From: Streptomyces sp. NBC_00234
GTDB lineage: Bacteria > Actinomycetota > Actinomycetes > Streptomycetales > Streptomycetaceae
NCBI RefSeq assembly: GCF_036195325.1
Contig: NZ_CP108101.1
Location: 3,472,001-3,536,000, forward strand
Direction: 5' to 3'
DNA length: 64,000 bases
The notes under the pieces are model-generated. The model saw only the letters and a program-made list of their open reading frames with translations. It made no database searches and had not been told where the DNA came from. The first letter of the stretch is position 1; every line of letters begins with the position of its first letter. The position numbers and the translations under genes were made by a program. Positions 52,278 to 61,333 of this stretch are shown here, one piece after another.

Positions 52278-53123
52278 CTAGAGGTGCGCCGCGTACGCGT
52301 CCAGGACCCGCAGCACCTCGGGCGCCGGCTCCGGAGGCAGTTGGAGGACGACCTCCTCGATGCCCAGATCCGCGTAGTACGCCAGCTTCCCCGGGTTCGG
52401 GAGGACCGCGTACGGCACCACCTGGAGGTGCTGGGGGTCCCGGCCCGCCGCCTCCCAGACCCTCCGCAGCTCCGGCACGGACTCCGACAGGCCGCGCCCG
52501 CCGATCGGCAGCCAGCCGTCCGCGTACTCCGCGATCTGCGCGAACAGCTTCGGACCCGCGGCCCCGCCGATCAGCGTGCGCGGTCCGGTCACGGGGCCGC
52601 GCGGCTTCTGGACCGGCTTCGGGTACGCGAAGCTCGCCCGAACCGAGCCGAACTCGCCCTCGTACGCCGTCGGTTCCTCCGACCAGAGCGCCCGCATCAG
52701 AGCCATCCGGTCCCGCCCGAGGGCCCGCCGCTTCGACCAGACGACGCCGTGGTCCGCGGCCTCCTCCACATTCCAGCCGAAGCCGACGCCGAGCGTGAAA
52801 CGGCCCCCGGAGAGGTGGTCGAGCGTGGCGATCTGCTTCGCCAGGTCGATCGGGTCGTGCTGGGCGACCAGTGTGATGCCCGTGCCGAGCGCGAGGCGCT
52901 CCGTCACGGCCGCCGCCTGCCCGAGTGCGACGAAGGGGTCCAGGGTGCGGCCGTACTCGGGAGGCAGTTCGCCGCCCGCCGGATAGGGCGTCTCCCGGCT
53001 CACCGGAATGTGGGTGTGCTCGGGCAGATAGAGCCCGGCGAAACCCCGTTGTTCCAGCTCACGCGCGAGCGCGACCGGCGTGATCGTCTGATCGGTGAGG
53101 AAGATCGTTGTGGCGATCCGCAT
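52278..53123 (-). CDS. LLM-class F420-dependent oxidoreductase
   Basis: ATG 53123 has GGAGG upstream and gives 281 residues. The bacterial luciferase-like barrel is clear: IATTIFLTDQTITPVALARELEQRGFAGLYLPEHTHIP at the start, LALGTGITLVAQHDPIDLAKQIATLDHLSGGRFTLGVGFGWN in the middle, and LIGGAAGPKLFAQIAEYADGWLPIGG later. This subgroup uses reduced F420 or, less often, FMN. FbiC for F420 is made in the same window, so F420 is available. The substrate is unknown. It diverges from the PHP-domain gene. Confidence 0.88.
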   Translation of the reverse strand: MRIATTIFLTDQTITPVALARELEQRGFAGLYLPEHTHIPVSRETPYPAGGELPPEYGRTLDPFVALGQAAAVTERLALGTGITLVAQHDPIDLAKQIATLDHLSGGRFTLGVGFGWNVEEAADHGVVWSKRRALGRDRMALMRALWSEEPTAYEGEFGSVRASFAYPKPVQKPRGPVTGPRTLIGGAAGPKLFAQIAEYADGWLPIGGRGLSESVPELRRVWEAAGRDPQHLQVVPYAVLPNPGKLAYYADLGIEEVVLQLPPEPAPEVLRVLDAYAAHL

Positions 53124-53314
53124 GCGAGGACACCTCCGTCGTCGACCGGTGGGGCTCAAACGTATGCCGTCGGGGCCGTGAATCCGAGCCCCGGGCCGTT
53201 CCGCGACTCCGCGCCCTTTTCCGCAGCTTGGCCGCAACACCCCTTACGTTTCCGCTGCGTTCAGGGGCCAATACCAGGGTTCGCGTACACGACGACACCC
53301 TGGGAGCCACTCGT

Positions 53315-54826
53315 ATGACCGGTTCGCACACCGCTCACGACCGCCCGATCGCCAGGCGCGGCCTGCTCGTCGGTACGGCCGCCACCGCTCTAACGTTGGG
53401 CACTGTGAGCTTCGCCGACGCCTCGCCCGACACGGACGAGACCCGCACCGTACGGGGCACACTGCCCACCGGGTCCCCCGACTTCGTCCACCTGCCCGTC
53501 GAAGTACCGCACGGTGTACGGGAGATCGAGGTCTCGTACACGTACGAGAAGACCCCCGTCCCGGCCGGAACCCAGGGCAACGCCCTCGACATCGGCCTCT
53601 TCGACGAGCGCGGCACCGCGCTGGGCGGGGCCGGTTTCCGCGGCTGGTCCGGCGGGGCCCGCAGCAGCTTCTTCGTCCGCGCCGACGCGGCGACCCCCGG
53701 CTACCTCGCGGGCCCCGTACGGGCGGGGACCTGGCACATCGCGCTGGGGCCGTACACCGTGGCCCCCGAGGGGCTCCCCTACGAGGTGACGATCACCCTC
53801 CGCTTCGGGCCCTCCGGCTCCACGCCGAAGCCCGTGTATCCGCCGGAGCGCGCCAAGGGACGGGGCCGCGCCTGGTACCGGGGCGACTGTCATCTGCACT
53901 CCGTCCACTCGGACGGGCGGCGCACCCCGGCCGAGATCGCCGCCGCCGCGCGGGCCGCCGGGCTCGACTTCATCAACAGCAGCGAGCACAACACCCACTC
54001 CGCGCACAGCGCGTGGGAGGGGCTGTGGGGCGAGGACCTGCTGATCCTTACGGGCGAGGAGGTCACCACCCGCAACGGTCACGTGCTCGCCCTCGCCACC
54101 GACCCGGGCACCTTCGTCGACTGGCGCTACCGGGCCCGCGACAACCGGTTCGGCCACTTCGCGAAGGCCGTGCGGCGGGCCGGCGGGCTGGTCGTGCCCG
54201 CCCATCCGCACGCCACCTGCATCGGCTGCCACTGGAAGTTCGGCTTCGGCGAGGCGGACGCGGTGGAGGTGTGGAACGGGCCCTACACCCCCGACGACGA
54301 GATCTCCCTCGCCGAGTGGGACAACGCCCTCGTGGCGTCCGCACGCTCCGGCAGGCCGTGGATCCCCGCCATGGGGAACAGCGACGCCCACCGCGAGCCG
54401 GACCGGGTGGGTCTGCCGCAGACCGTCGTCCTCGCCGACGAGCTGTCCCGCGAGGCGATCACGGACGGCATCCGGGCCGGACGTTCGTACATCGCCGAGT
54501 CGTCCGGCGTCACGCTCGCCTTCGGCGCCACCGGCGGCCGTGGTCTGCACGCCGGGATCGGCGGACGGCTGCCCGCCGACGCCGACGCCCCTGTCACGGT
54601 GCGGCTGGAGGTCGGAGGGGCGCCGGGCTGCACGGCGCACTTCGTGACCGATCAGGGCACGCTGTTCACCGCCCCGCTGCCCGCCTCGGGGACCGGCACG
54701 GTGGAGTGGCGCACGACGCCGCAGTACGCCGCCTACGTCCGCGCCGAGGTCCGGCATCCGCCCCAGGTGCCGGGCCTTCCCGGGCCGCTCGCCGCCCTCA
54801 CCAACCCGGTCTTCCTGGGGCGCTGA
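53315..54826 (+). CDS. Secreted (Tat) CehA/McbA-type PHP metallohydrolase
   Basis: The protein has 503 residues from ATG 53315, with GGGAG upstream. The N-terminus has a Tat signal (ARRGLLVG, Arg14-Arg15). After a beta-rich N-terminal domain, the PHP domain carries the metal ligands: HLHSVHSDG (His193, His195), SEHNTHS, PAHPH and GNSDAH. Such CehA/McbA proteins hydrolyse phosphoesters or carbamates with metal ions, although many members have no known substrate. Tat export suggests that the metal is loaded in the cytoplasm. It is one of several secreted hydrolase genes in this region; the next is a metallopeptidase-like lipoprotein 97 bases away. Confidence 0.85.
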   Translation: MTGSHTAHDRPIARRGLLVGTAATALTLGTVSFADASPDTDETRTVRGTLPTGSPDFVHLPVEVPHGVREIEVSYTYEKTPVPAGTQGNALDIGLFDERGTALGGAGFRGWSGGARSSFFVRADAATPGYLAGPVRAGTWHIALGPYTVAPEGLPYEVTITLRFGPSGSTPKPVYPPERAKGRGRAWYRGDCHLHSVHSDGRRTPAEIAAAARAAGLDFINSSEHNTHSAHSAWEGLWGEDLLILTGEEVTTRNGHVLALATDPGTFVDWRYRARDNRFGHFAKAVRRAGGLVVPAHPHATCIGCHWKFGFGEADAVEVWNGPYTPDDEISLAEWDNALVASARSGRPWIPAMGNSDAHREPDRVGLPQTVVLADELSREAITDGIRAGRSYIAESSGVTLAFGATGGRGLHAGIGGRLPADADAPVTVRLEVGGAPGCTAHFVTDQGTLFTAPLPASGTGTVEWRTTPQYAAYVRAEVRHPPQVPGLPGPLAALTNPVFLGR

Positions 54827-54922
54827 GACTCACCCGAACGGCCCGCGAACGGTGGCCCTCCGCGGCGGTGTCCCGGACCGTCGTGGAGGGACCGATCGCC
54901 GACGGTGAGGGGCTGAGTTTCG

Positions 54923-55870
54923 ATGCGAACCCGGGCACGGACCTGGAACGGCACGTGGAGCGGGGCGACGGCCCGAGCGCGGGCGGTGCGGCGGGCGGCC
55001 GGCGCAGCCGTGCTGGCCGCCGCGCTGGGGCTGGCATCGGCGGGCTGCTCGTCCGGCGGACCGGAGGGCACAGGAAGCGGCGCGGAGCCCTCCGCGGCCG
55101 TCGCGGCGGCCCGGGCCACCTCGCCCGCCGCGTCCCCGGCGGGCAAGGGCGAGCTGGTCGTGTCGTACACCGAGGGCCTGACGGCCGCGGACCGGGAGAC
55201 GGAGGCGTTCCTCCGGAAGAACAAGACCCTGGAGGGCTTCGCCGACTACGCGAACAGCCGGGTCGCGCTCCCCTACGACGTGCCCGTCGAGGCGAAGAGC
55301 TGCGGCACGACCGACGCGTACTGGGACCCGACGGCCCGGACGATCACCTACTGCTACGAGTTCCTCGGGCGCATGGCACCGGTGTACGAGAAGTCCGCCG
55401 CCCCGAGCGCCACCCCCGGCGCCACACGGGAGACGCAGGACGCCGTCGCCGCCGGCCTCATCGGCCTGACCCACGGCGTCCTCGTGCACGAGCTGGGGCA
55501 CGGGCTGATCGCGATGTACGGCCTGCCGGTCGACGGGGACGAGGAGACGGCCGTGAACCAGCTCTCCGCCGTCCTCCTCACCACGGACGACGACGACAAG
55601 GACTTCGTCGTCGGCATCATCGACGCCTGGGGGGAGATGGCGGGCCAGGGCGTGCGGAGCACCGCCCGGACCGCCTTCGCCGAGGACCACGCCGTGGGCA
55701 CGGCGCAGTTCTACGCGCTGGCCTGCTGGGTGTACGGCTCCGATCCCGACGGGTACCAGGACCTCGTCGGCCCGGACCTCCTTCCCGAGAAGCGGACCAA
55801 GGGCTGCGAGAAGGCCTACACGAAGGTGGCGAACACCTGGGGCAAGGCCCTCCAGCCCTATCTGAAGTGA
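54923..55870 (+). CDS. Lipoprotein metallopeptidase of the DUF4344 family
   Basis: The protein has 315 residues. A signal with many Arg residues ends in a lipobox (ASAGC, Cys42). A Ser/Ala/Pro-rich spacer follows. The domain has GVLVHELGHGLIAMYGLP (HELGH at 189-193), then GDEETAVNQLSAVLL, a DUF4344-type zincin pattern whose third ligand is probably in the DEE region. It should be a surface-anchored zinc peptidase. Its substrate is unknown. The coding end overlaps the end of the convergent acylase-GNAT gene by 13 bp. Confidence 0.85.
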   Translation: MRTRARTWNGTWSGATARARAVRRAAGAAVLAAALGLASAGCSSGGPEGTGSGAEPSAAVAAARATSPAASPAGKGELVVSYTEGLTAADRETEAFLRKNKTLEGFADYANSRVALPYDVPVEAKSCGTTDAYWDPTARTITYCYEFLGRMAPVYEKSAAPSATPGATRETQDAVAAGLIGLTHGVLVHELGHGLIAMYGLPVDGDEETAVNQLSAVLLTTDDDDKDFVVGIIDAWGEMAGQGVRSTARTAFAEDHAVGTAQFYALACWVYGSDPDGYQDLVGPDLLPEKRTKGCEKAYTKVANTWGKALQPYLK

Positions 55871-58659
55871 GCCGGACGCTCCAGGAAGGCCAGCCTCGCG
55901 CGCTTCTCCGGCTTGTCGATCTCCGGGCCGAGTTCGAAGCCGGCCCTGACCATCCGGGCGATCGCCCGCTCGTTGCGGGCGTCGGGCTCGACGACGACCC
56001 GCAGATGGGCCGGGTCGCTGAAGGCATGGGCGACGAACACCGCGAGCAGCACGCCGGTGAAGCCGGGCTCGGCCTTGTCGCTGGGGCCCATCAGCAGGTG
56101 CACGCCGAAGTCGCCGGGCCGCACCTCGTAGCAGTCGGCGAGCGGGTCCTCGGCCGGGTCGTACGTCTGGTAGATCGCGACCGGGACGTCGTCCCGCAGG
56201 ACCAGGTAACCGTGGTGCGTCGTGAGCGAGTCCAGGAAGGTGTACGCCTCCAGGACCTCCTCGCGGCTCGACTCGGTCATGCCCCAGAAGCGGGCCCGCT
56301 CCTCGCCGACCCAGCTGTGGATCAGGTCGAGGTCGGCGAGGGGGTCCACGGAGACCAGGCGCACGGTTCCGAAGCCGTCGACGTCCTGCTCGTACACGGT
56401 CTCGCGCCGTTCGGGGGCGGCGGGTCGGGCTGCGGTCACTTCGGTTCTCTCCTCGGGTCGGTCGCGGTGCAGCAGTTTCCAGTCGGTGACCACGGGGGCG
56501 AGCCCGCCCTTCGTCCACAGCGGGAGCTGGTCACGGTGGTGGGCGTCGCCGGGTATCCCTGAGGCGCCGAAGGGGACCACCCACAGGCTGTCCTCGCGGC
56601 GCGCCAGGTCCCATACGTAGCGGGCGGCCGGGCCGCGGGCGCCGTGGTCGGTGATGCCGGGGACGCTGGACGTGGACAGCACGCAGTCGTGGTCGCCCGC
56701 CAGACCGGGCCGGCTCGCCTCCGGGTCGGGGTCGGTGTCCGGCCACGCCTGCCAGGGCGCGAGGCGGTGCACCTCGCCCCAGGGGAGGGGCGGGTTCTCC
56801 TCGTCGTACCGGGCCGCGACCGCCTCGACGGCTGCGGTGACCGCCGCCAACCGGTCCTCGTACGGGAAGAGTTCGTGGCCGATCAGCGTCTCCAGGGCGT
56901 ACCCGACCCTCGGCACCGCGGCGAGCCAGGGGCGGAACAGCTCCGGGTGGGCGGTGCTGCGGACGGGGTCGGCGGCGCCCGTCAGGACGGACAGGGCGGG
57001 GTGGGCGGCCAGGCGGTGGACGACCTCGGCGCGCAGGGCCGAGTACAGCGTGGGGTCCGTGGCGGCGGCCTCCATGTGCCGGTCCCAGCGCAGCAGCCTG
57101 TCGCGCAGTTCCGCCGCCCCCGGGCTCAGCTCCGCGGTGTCGGCGAGCAGCGCCAGCAGGGGCCGGGCCGAGGCGAGACGGGTGTCCATGTGGATGGCGG
57201 CCATGTCCTCGGCGGACCGGCGTCCGCCCGTGCCGAGCAGTTCGCGGATGCGCTCGGCGCGGTGCGCGGGGGCGAACTCGACGCCGAGCGGGGCGGCGAG
57301 GCCGCGTTCGTTGGCCATCACCGCCGTACCGGTCGCGTCGGCCCCCGAGGCGGTGCGCGGCATGGGCGCGTGCCGGCCGTGCCAGGCGTACGCGGGGTCG
57401 TGGGCGGGGACGACGCGCAACTGGTTCTCGCGCGGGCGCACGGGTACGTAGCCGGCGACGCGGTGCAGGGTCGCGCCGGTGGTGTCGGCGGCGAGCACGA
57501 CGTTGACGGGTTCGACCCAGCCGTCGAGTGCCGTGTCGACGTCGCCGACGGTACGGGCCCGGAGGAGGGCGGGCAGCACCTCGAAGCCGAGCAGACCGGT
57601 GACGCGGGGCGGGTAACGGAGGCTGAGGGCCGGGGCGTCGGCTGCCGGTGACCCGGCTTCGGCCTCGGCTCCGGTGTCCGGGCCTCCGACGATCACCGGG
57701 CCGCGCGCGGTCTCGACGACCTCGATCCCGACCGGCTCACCGCCCGACACCGCGATGCTCTCCGTGTGCACGTGGGCCGTCTCCCAGCCCTCGGGGCCGA
57801 GCGCCTCGACGCCGCCGTCCGCCGTACGCCGCAACTGCTCCCGGTACAGGTCCTGGTAGTCGGCCATCGCGTTGGTGATGGCCCAGGCGACGCCGCCCGT
57901 GTGGCCGAAGTGGGCGAGGCCCGGGACCCCGGGGACGGCGAGGCCCACCACGTCGAACTCGGGGCAGGCCAGCCGGATCTGCTGGTAGACCCCGGGGTCC
58001 TCGATGAAGCGGTGCGGGTCGCCCGCGATGACGGGGGCGCCGCTGACGGTGCGTTCCCCCGTGAGGAGCCAGCCGTTGCTGCCGGAGGTGCCCGGGCCGT
58101 CGGTGGCGAAGAGGGTGATCGCGTCGTCGCCGAGCCGGCGGGCGACCTCTTCACGCCAGAGTTTGGTGGGGAAGCCCGCGAACAGGATGTGGGTGGAGAG
58201 CCAGACCCCGAGCGGGGTCCACGGCTGCCAGCGGCCCGGAGCGAGCCCGGCGGCTGCGAACTCCGGGGATCTTCGGGCCCCTTCGGCGAGTCCGGCGTTG
58301 ACCCCGTCGACGTAGGCCGTCACCCAGGCCGCGGTCCCCGGGTCGAGCCGGTCGAAGCAGCGGCGTGCGGTGTCGTCGAGCCGGGCCTGGCGGGCGAACC
58401 GGTCCCAGCCGAGCGCCGCTTCACCGAGGAACGCGGCCGTGGTGCCCTGCAGCCGGTGGCGTTCGGTCTCGACCTGCCAGGCGCGGTCCGTCGCGGCGTT
58501 GTGGCCCTGCGCGCGGGCGAGCGCGAGAGCACTCTCCGCCCGCAGATGGGGTATCCCCCAGTCGTCCCGGAAGACTTCGAAGCCGGCCTCCGACGTCGTT
58601 GATCCGCCCACGGTCCCCATCCCCACTCCCGAACGCCGCTTCCGGCGCTTTTCAGCCAC
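55858..58659 (-). CDS. Penicillin acylase-GNAT fusion, iron-box regulated (siderophore-linked)
   Basis: GTG 58659 gives 933 residues; ATG 58620 (GGGAG upstream) would give 920. Residues about 25-730 are a penicillin-acylase-type Ntn hydrolase: FEVFRDDWGIPHLRA at the start and TSGSNGWLLTG, whose Ser194 would become the N-terminal nucleophile after self-cleavage. No signal peptide is visible, although secreted relatives have one, so it should work in the cytoplasm. From about residue 735 a GNAT domain of the IucB/RhbD siderophore type follows (GEERARFWGM, GDFGVHLLMGP, RVVVEPDARNERAIARMVRAGFELG). A perfect iron box lies 18 bases upstream, shared with a siderophore-interacting protein gene. A role in making or remodelling hydroxamate siderophores (acyl exchange) is inferred. 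Confidence 0.85.
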   Translation of the reverse strand: MAEKRRKRRSGVGMGTVGGSTTSEAGFEVFRDDWGIPHLRAESALALARAQGHNAATDRAWQVETERHRLQGTTAAFLGEAALGWDRFARQARLDDTARRCFDRLDPGTAAWVTAYVDGVNAGLAEGARRSPEFAAAGLAPGRWQPWTPLGVWLSTHILFAGFPTKLWREEVARRLGDDAITLFATDGPGTSGSNGWLLTGERTVSGAPVIAGDPHRFIEDPGVYQQIRLACPEFDVVGLAVPGVPGLAHFGHTGGVAWAITNAMADYQDLYREQLRRTADGGVEALGPEGWETAHVHTESIAVSGGEPVGIEVVETARGPVIVGGPDTGAEAEAGSPAADAPALSLRYPPRVTGLLGFEVLPALLRARTVGDVDTALDGWVEPVNVVLAADTTGATLHRVAGYVPVRPRENQLRVVPAHDPAYAWHGRHAPMPRTASGADATGTAVMANERGLAAPLGVEFAPAHRAERIRELLGTGGRRSAEDMAAIHMDTRLASARPLLALLADTAELSPGAAELRDRLLRWDRHMEAAATDPTLYSALRAEVVHRLAAHPALSVLTGAADPVRSTAHPELFRPWLAAVPRVGYALETLIGHELFPYEDRLAAVTAAVEAVAARYDEENPPLPWGEVHRLAPWQAWPDTDPDPEASRPGLAGDHDCVLSTSSVPGITDHGARGPAARYVWDLARREDSLWVVPFGASGIPGDAHHRDQLPLWTKGGLAPVVTDWKLLHRDRPEERTEVTAARPAAPERRETVYEQDVDGFGTVRLVSVDPLADLDLIHSWVGEERARFWGMTESSREEVLEAYTFLDSLTTHHGYLVLRDDVPVAIYQTYDPAEDPLADCYEVRPGDFGVHLLMGPSDKAEPGFTGVLLAVFVAHAFSDPAHLRVVVEPDARNERAIARMVRAGFELGPEIDKPEKRARLAFLERPAHFR

Positions 58660-58676
58660 TCCCCAGCCCCCACAAT

Positions 58677-58695
58677 TTAGGTTAGCCTAACCTAA
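58677..58695. promoter_or_regulatory. Iron box (DmdR/IdeR operator), perfect 19-bp palindrome
   Basis: TTAGGTTAGCCTAACCTAA has arms TTAGGTTAG and CTAACCTAA around a central C. It matches the actinobacterial iron-repressor consensus and lies between two divergent genes, so low iron should turn both on. Confidence 0.92.
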
Positions 58696-58733
58696 AGCAA
58701 TTTTCGGGGCTGGGGACAGGGAAGGGATCAGTC

Positions 58734-59465
58734 GTGGGTCATGGCTGGGAGGGCGTCGTCCTCAAGTTGATGCGGGGGCGCGATTTCACGTTCACCGTGA
58801 CGGGATCCGAGCAGGTCACCGAGGACTTCCGCCGGGTGCACGTGAAGGACGGCGGGATGCTGACCGCGACCGGCGGCGCACACCCCACGATGTGGGTGCG
58901 CATCTGGTTCGAGCAGGCGGGCAAACCCCACCAGCGCGCCTACACCCTCGTCGACCCGGACCCGGCCGCCGGAACGTTCAGCCTGGAGTTCGCGCTCCAC
59001 GACGGCGCCGCGAGCGACTGGGCCCGCACCGCGCAGGCGGGCGACACCATCGACGCGACCCTCCAGGGCACGGGCTTCACGCTGCCCGAGCCCGCCCCCG
59101 CCCGGCTCTTCGTCGTCGGCGACACCGCGTCCCTCCCCGCGATCAACTCCCTGCTGGACGCGGTCCCGCAGACCCCGGCGACGATCTGGTTCGAGACGAC
59201 GCACGACTCCGACGAGAAACTGCCGTTCCGGCTGGACCCGGCCCACCACACCCTGCACAAGGTCCCGCGCCGCGAGGCGGGCGCGCACCTGGTGGCCGAG
59301 GTGAAGGCGGCCCTGCCGGAGCTGCTCGGCGACGACCCGTCCGACGCGTACGTCTGGATCGCCTGCGACACGACGACGACCAGGTCCCTGGCCGCGTTCG
59401 CACGCAAGGACCTGGCCGTTCCCAAGGACCGTGTGAACGCCCTGGGTTACTGGCGCGCGGGCTGA
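58734..59465 (+). CDS. Siderophore-interacting flavoprotein (ferric-siderophore reductase)
   Basis: The protein has 243 residues. GTG 58734 with GGAAGGGA upstream. The FAD-binding domain has RAYTLVDPDPAAGTFSLEFALHDG, and ASDWARTAQAGDTIDATLQGTGF, both typical of the SIP family. The NAD(P)H part shows RLFVVGDTASLPAINSLLDAV and YVWIACDTTTTRSLAAF. It should reduce ferric siderophores in the cytoplasm and free iron. Divergent with the acylase-GNAT fusion and joined by the iron box, it forms one iron-response unit. It is similar in kind to DesF-type proteins. Confidence 0.92.
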   Translation: MGHGWEGVVLKLMRGRDFTFTVTGSEQVTEDFRRVHVKDGGMLTATGGAHPTMWVRIWFEQAGKPHQRAYTLVDPDPAAGTFSLEFALHDGAASDWARTAQAGDTIDATLQGTGFTLPEPAPARLFVVGDTASLPAINSLLDAVPQTPATIWFETTHDSDEKLPFRLDPAHHTLHKVPRREAGAHLVAEVKAALPELLGDDPSDAYVWIACDTTTTRSLAAFARKDLAVPKDRVNALGYWRAG

Positions 59466-59508
59466 GCCCCCGCCGGGCCGGCGCCCGCCGGCCCGGCGCG
59501 ACGGTCGC

Positions 59509-61104
59509 TCAGTCCGCGACCACCAGCGCCGGGGTCTCCCGCGTCAGCACCTCGCCGCGGAAGAACGCCGGGCTGCGGCGCTGCATCACGAGCATCAGCA
59601 CCCCGCCGAGGAGCAGCAGCCCGACGGCGATCACGAAGACCGAGCCGACGCCGAACACCGAGGAGCCGGAGCCGTACGCCGGGTCCCACATGTCGTACAG
59701 GGTCTTGCCGAAGACCGCGGTGAGCAGGGTGCCGCCGAGGATCGGGCAGAGCCCCTTGTAGACGAAGTCCCGGGCCGAGCGGAACAGCTCGCGACGGAAG
59801 TACCAGGCGCACGCGAACGCCGTGATCGAGTAGTAGAAGCAGATCATCAGGCCGAGCGCGTAGATCGTGTCGACGAGGACGTTCTCGCTGACCAGGGTCA
59901 TGACCGTGTAGAACGTGCCGGTCGCGACGCCCGCCGTGACCGTCGCGCGGCCCGGGGTCTTGAACCGCGTGTGGACCTTGGCGTACGAGGCGGGCAGGGC
60001 CTCGTACGAGGCCATCGCCAGCACCGTGCGCGCCACCGGGATGAAGGTGGTCTGCAGGCTCGCCGCGGCCGACGCGAGGACCGCGACGAAGAGCAGGATG
60101 CCGAGGCCGGGACCCATGACCGGGCCCGCGAGCGCGGCGAAGACGTTGTCGGAGGTCTCCGGGTTGGCGAGGCCGAGGCCCTCGTCGCCGGAGCCGACCA
60201 TCATCTGGGCGGCGATGCCGGTGGCCAGGTACGAGCCGACGAGGACGACCATCGCGATGAGGGCGGCCCGGCCGGGCGTCCTGGCGCTGCCGACGGTCTC
60301 CTCGTTCGTGGTCATGCAGGCGTCCCAGCCCCAGTACATGAAGATCGAGAGCGACAGGCCGGCCGTGAAGGCGGCGAAGGACTGGACCGCGAACGGGTTC
60401 ATCCAGGACCAGGAGAAGTCCAGGCCCGTGTCGAACGTGCCGCTGCCGGCCTTCTGGAAGGCCATCGCCACGAAGATCGCGAGGACCACGAGCTGGAGGC
60501 CGACCAGTGCGTACTGGATGCCCTTGGTGGCCGTCATCCCGCGGTAGCTGATGGCCGTGGCGACGGCGATCAGGACGAGGCAGGTGAGGATGTGGACCGG
60601 TTTGCTGTCGTCCAGGGCCGCGATCGATCCGCTGCCGGTGATCTCGCCCGCCAGGAGCCAGAAGTACGAGGTGGCGACGCCCGCCAGGTTCGACAGGACG
60701 ATGATCGTCGCGATGACCAGGCCCCAGCCGCACATCCAGCCGACGCGCGGGCCGAACGCCTTCACCGTCCAGGTGAAGGAGGTGCCGCAGTCGGGCATGA
60801 CCCGGTTGAGCTCGCGGTACGCAAAGGCGACCAGCAGCATCGGCAGGAAGCCCGCCAGGAAGACGGCCGGCATCTGCACGCCGACCTCTCCGGCCGTGGA
60901 GCCGAGTGTGGAGGTCAGGCAGTACACGGGGGCGACGGTGGAGACGCCGATGACGGCGCTGCCCATCAGGCCCACGGAGTTGCCGCCGAGGCCCTTGCCG
61001 CGTACACCGCCGTCGGCAGGGGCCGATCCCCGTACCGCGTCTCCGGCCTGTGGCCGCGTGTCCAGCTGAGTCATGAAGGTGACGTTATTCGCTGCGATAT
61101 CCAT
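59509..61104 (-). CDS. APC-superfamily amino acid/amine permease
   Basis: The protein has 531 residues with start ATG 61104; ATG 61074 (10 residues shorter) is an alternative, and neither has a strong ribosome binding site. About 12 to 13 hydrophobic segments are visible. GLMGSAVIGVSTVAPVYCLTSTLG and a later CGTSFTWTVKAFGPRVGWMCGWGLV are typical of APC family members, and TNEETVGSARTPGRAAL is a loop signature seen in Streptomyces amine/amino-acid importers. It should import an amino acid or polyamine. An inverted repeat just upstream (61112) is the likely control site. The gene order (permease, aldehyde dehydrogenase, amidohydrolase) suggests use of an N-acyl or amine substrate. Confidence 0.88.
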   Translation of the reverse strand: MDIAANNVTFMTQLDTRPQAGDAVRGSAPADGGVRGKGLGGNSVGLMGSAVIGVSTVAPVYCLTSTLGSTAGEVGVQMPAVFLAGFLPMLLVAFAYRELNRVMPDCGTSFTWTVKAFGPRVGWMCGWGLVIATIIVLSNLAGVATSYFWLLAGEITGSGSIAALDDSKPVHILTCLVLIAVATAISYRGMTATKGIQYALVGLQLVVLAIFVAMAFQKAGSGTFDTGLDFSWSWMNPFAVQSFAAFTAGLSLSIFMYWGWDACMTTNEETVGSARTPGRAALIAMVVLVGSYLATGIAAQMMVGSGDEGLGLANPETSDNVFAALAGPVMGPGLGILLFVAVLASAAASLQTTFIPVARTVLAMASYEALPASYAKVHTRFKTPGRATVTAGVATGTFYTVMTLVSENVLVDTIYALGLMICFYYSITAFACAWYFRRELFRSARDFVYKGLCPILGGTLLTAVFGKTLYDMWDPAYGSGSSVFGVGSVFVIAVGLLLLGGVLMLVMQRRSPAFFRGEVLTRETPALVVAD

Positions 61105-61111
61105 ATCCGGA

Positions 61112-61135
61112 GGGTGAGACTCCGCCGTCTCACCC
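61112..61135. promoter_or_regulatory. Inverted repeat GGGTGAGAC-N6-GTCTCACCC before the permease gene
   Basis: Nine-base arms are exact complements with a 6-base gap, ending 8 bases before the permease start codon. It could be an operator or a 5' leader hairpin. Confidence 0.6.
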
Positions 61136-61279
61136 TTTGATTGAGTATGAATACTGGACTACGAGTTGATGAATTGAAGGCGCGAAGAGCACTGCGCCTC
61201 TCGATGGGAGATCCAGGAGCGGACACGGCAGCGTACGAGAACCGCAGCACTGTCCATTTCGTCCTGGTTCAAAAGTTTC

Positions 61280-61310
61280 CCGTGCCTGTCCGCATTGCGA
61301 ACAGGCACGG
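61280..61310 (-). terminator. Terminator after the aldehyde dehydrogenase operon
   Basis: CCGTGCCTGT (61280-61289) pairs with ACAGGCACGG (61301-61310) around an 11-base loop; on the minus strand GAAACTTTTG follows. It lies 24 bases beyond the aldehyde dehydrogenase stop. Confidence 0.75.
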
Positions 61311-61333
61311 CCCCTGCCCCCGTCCCGCGCCGC

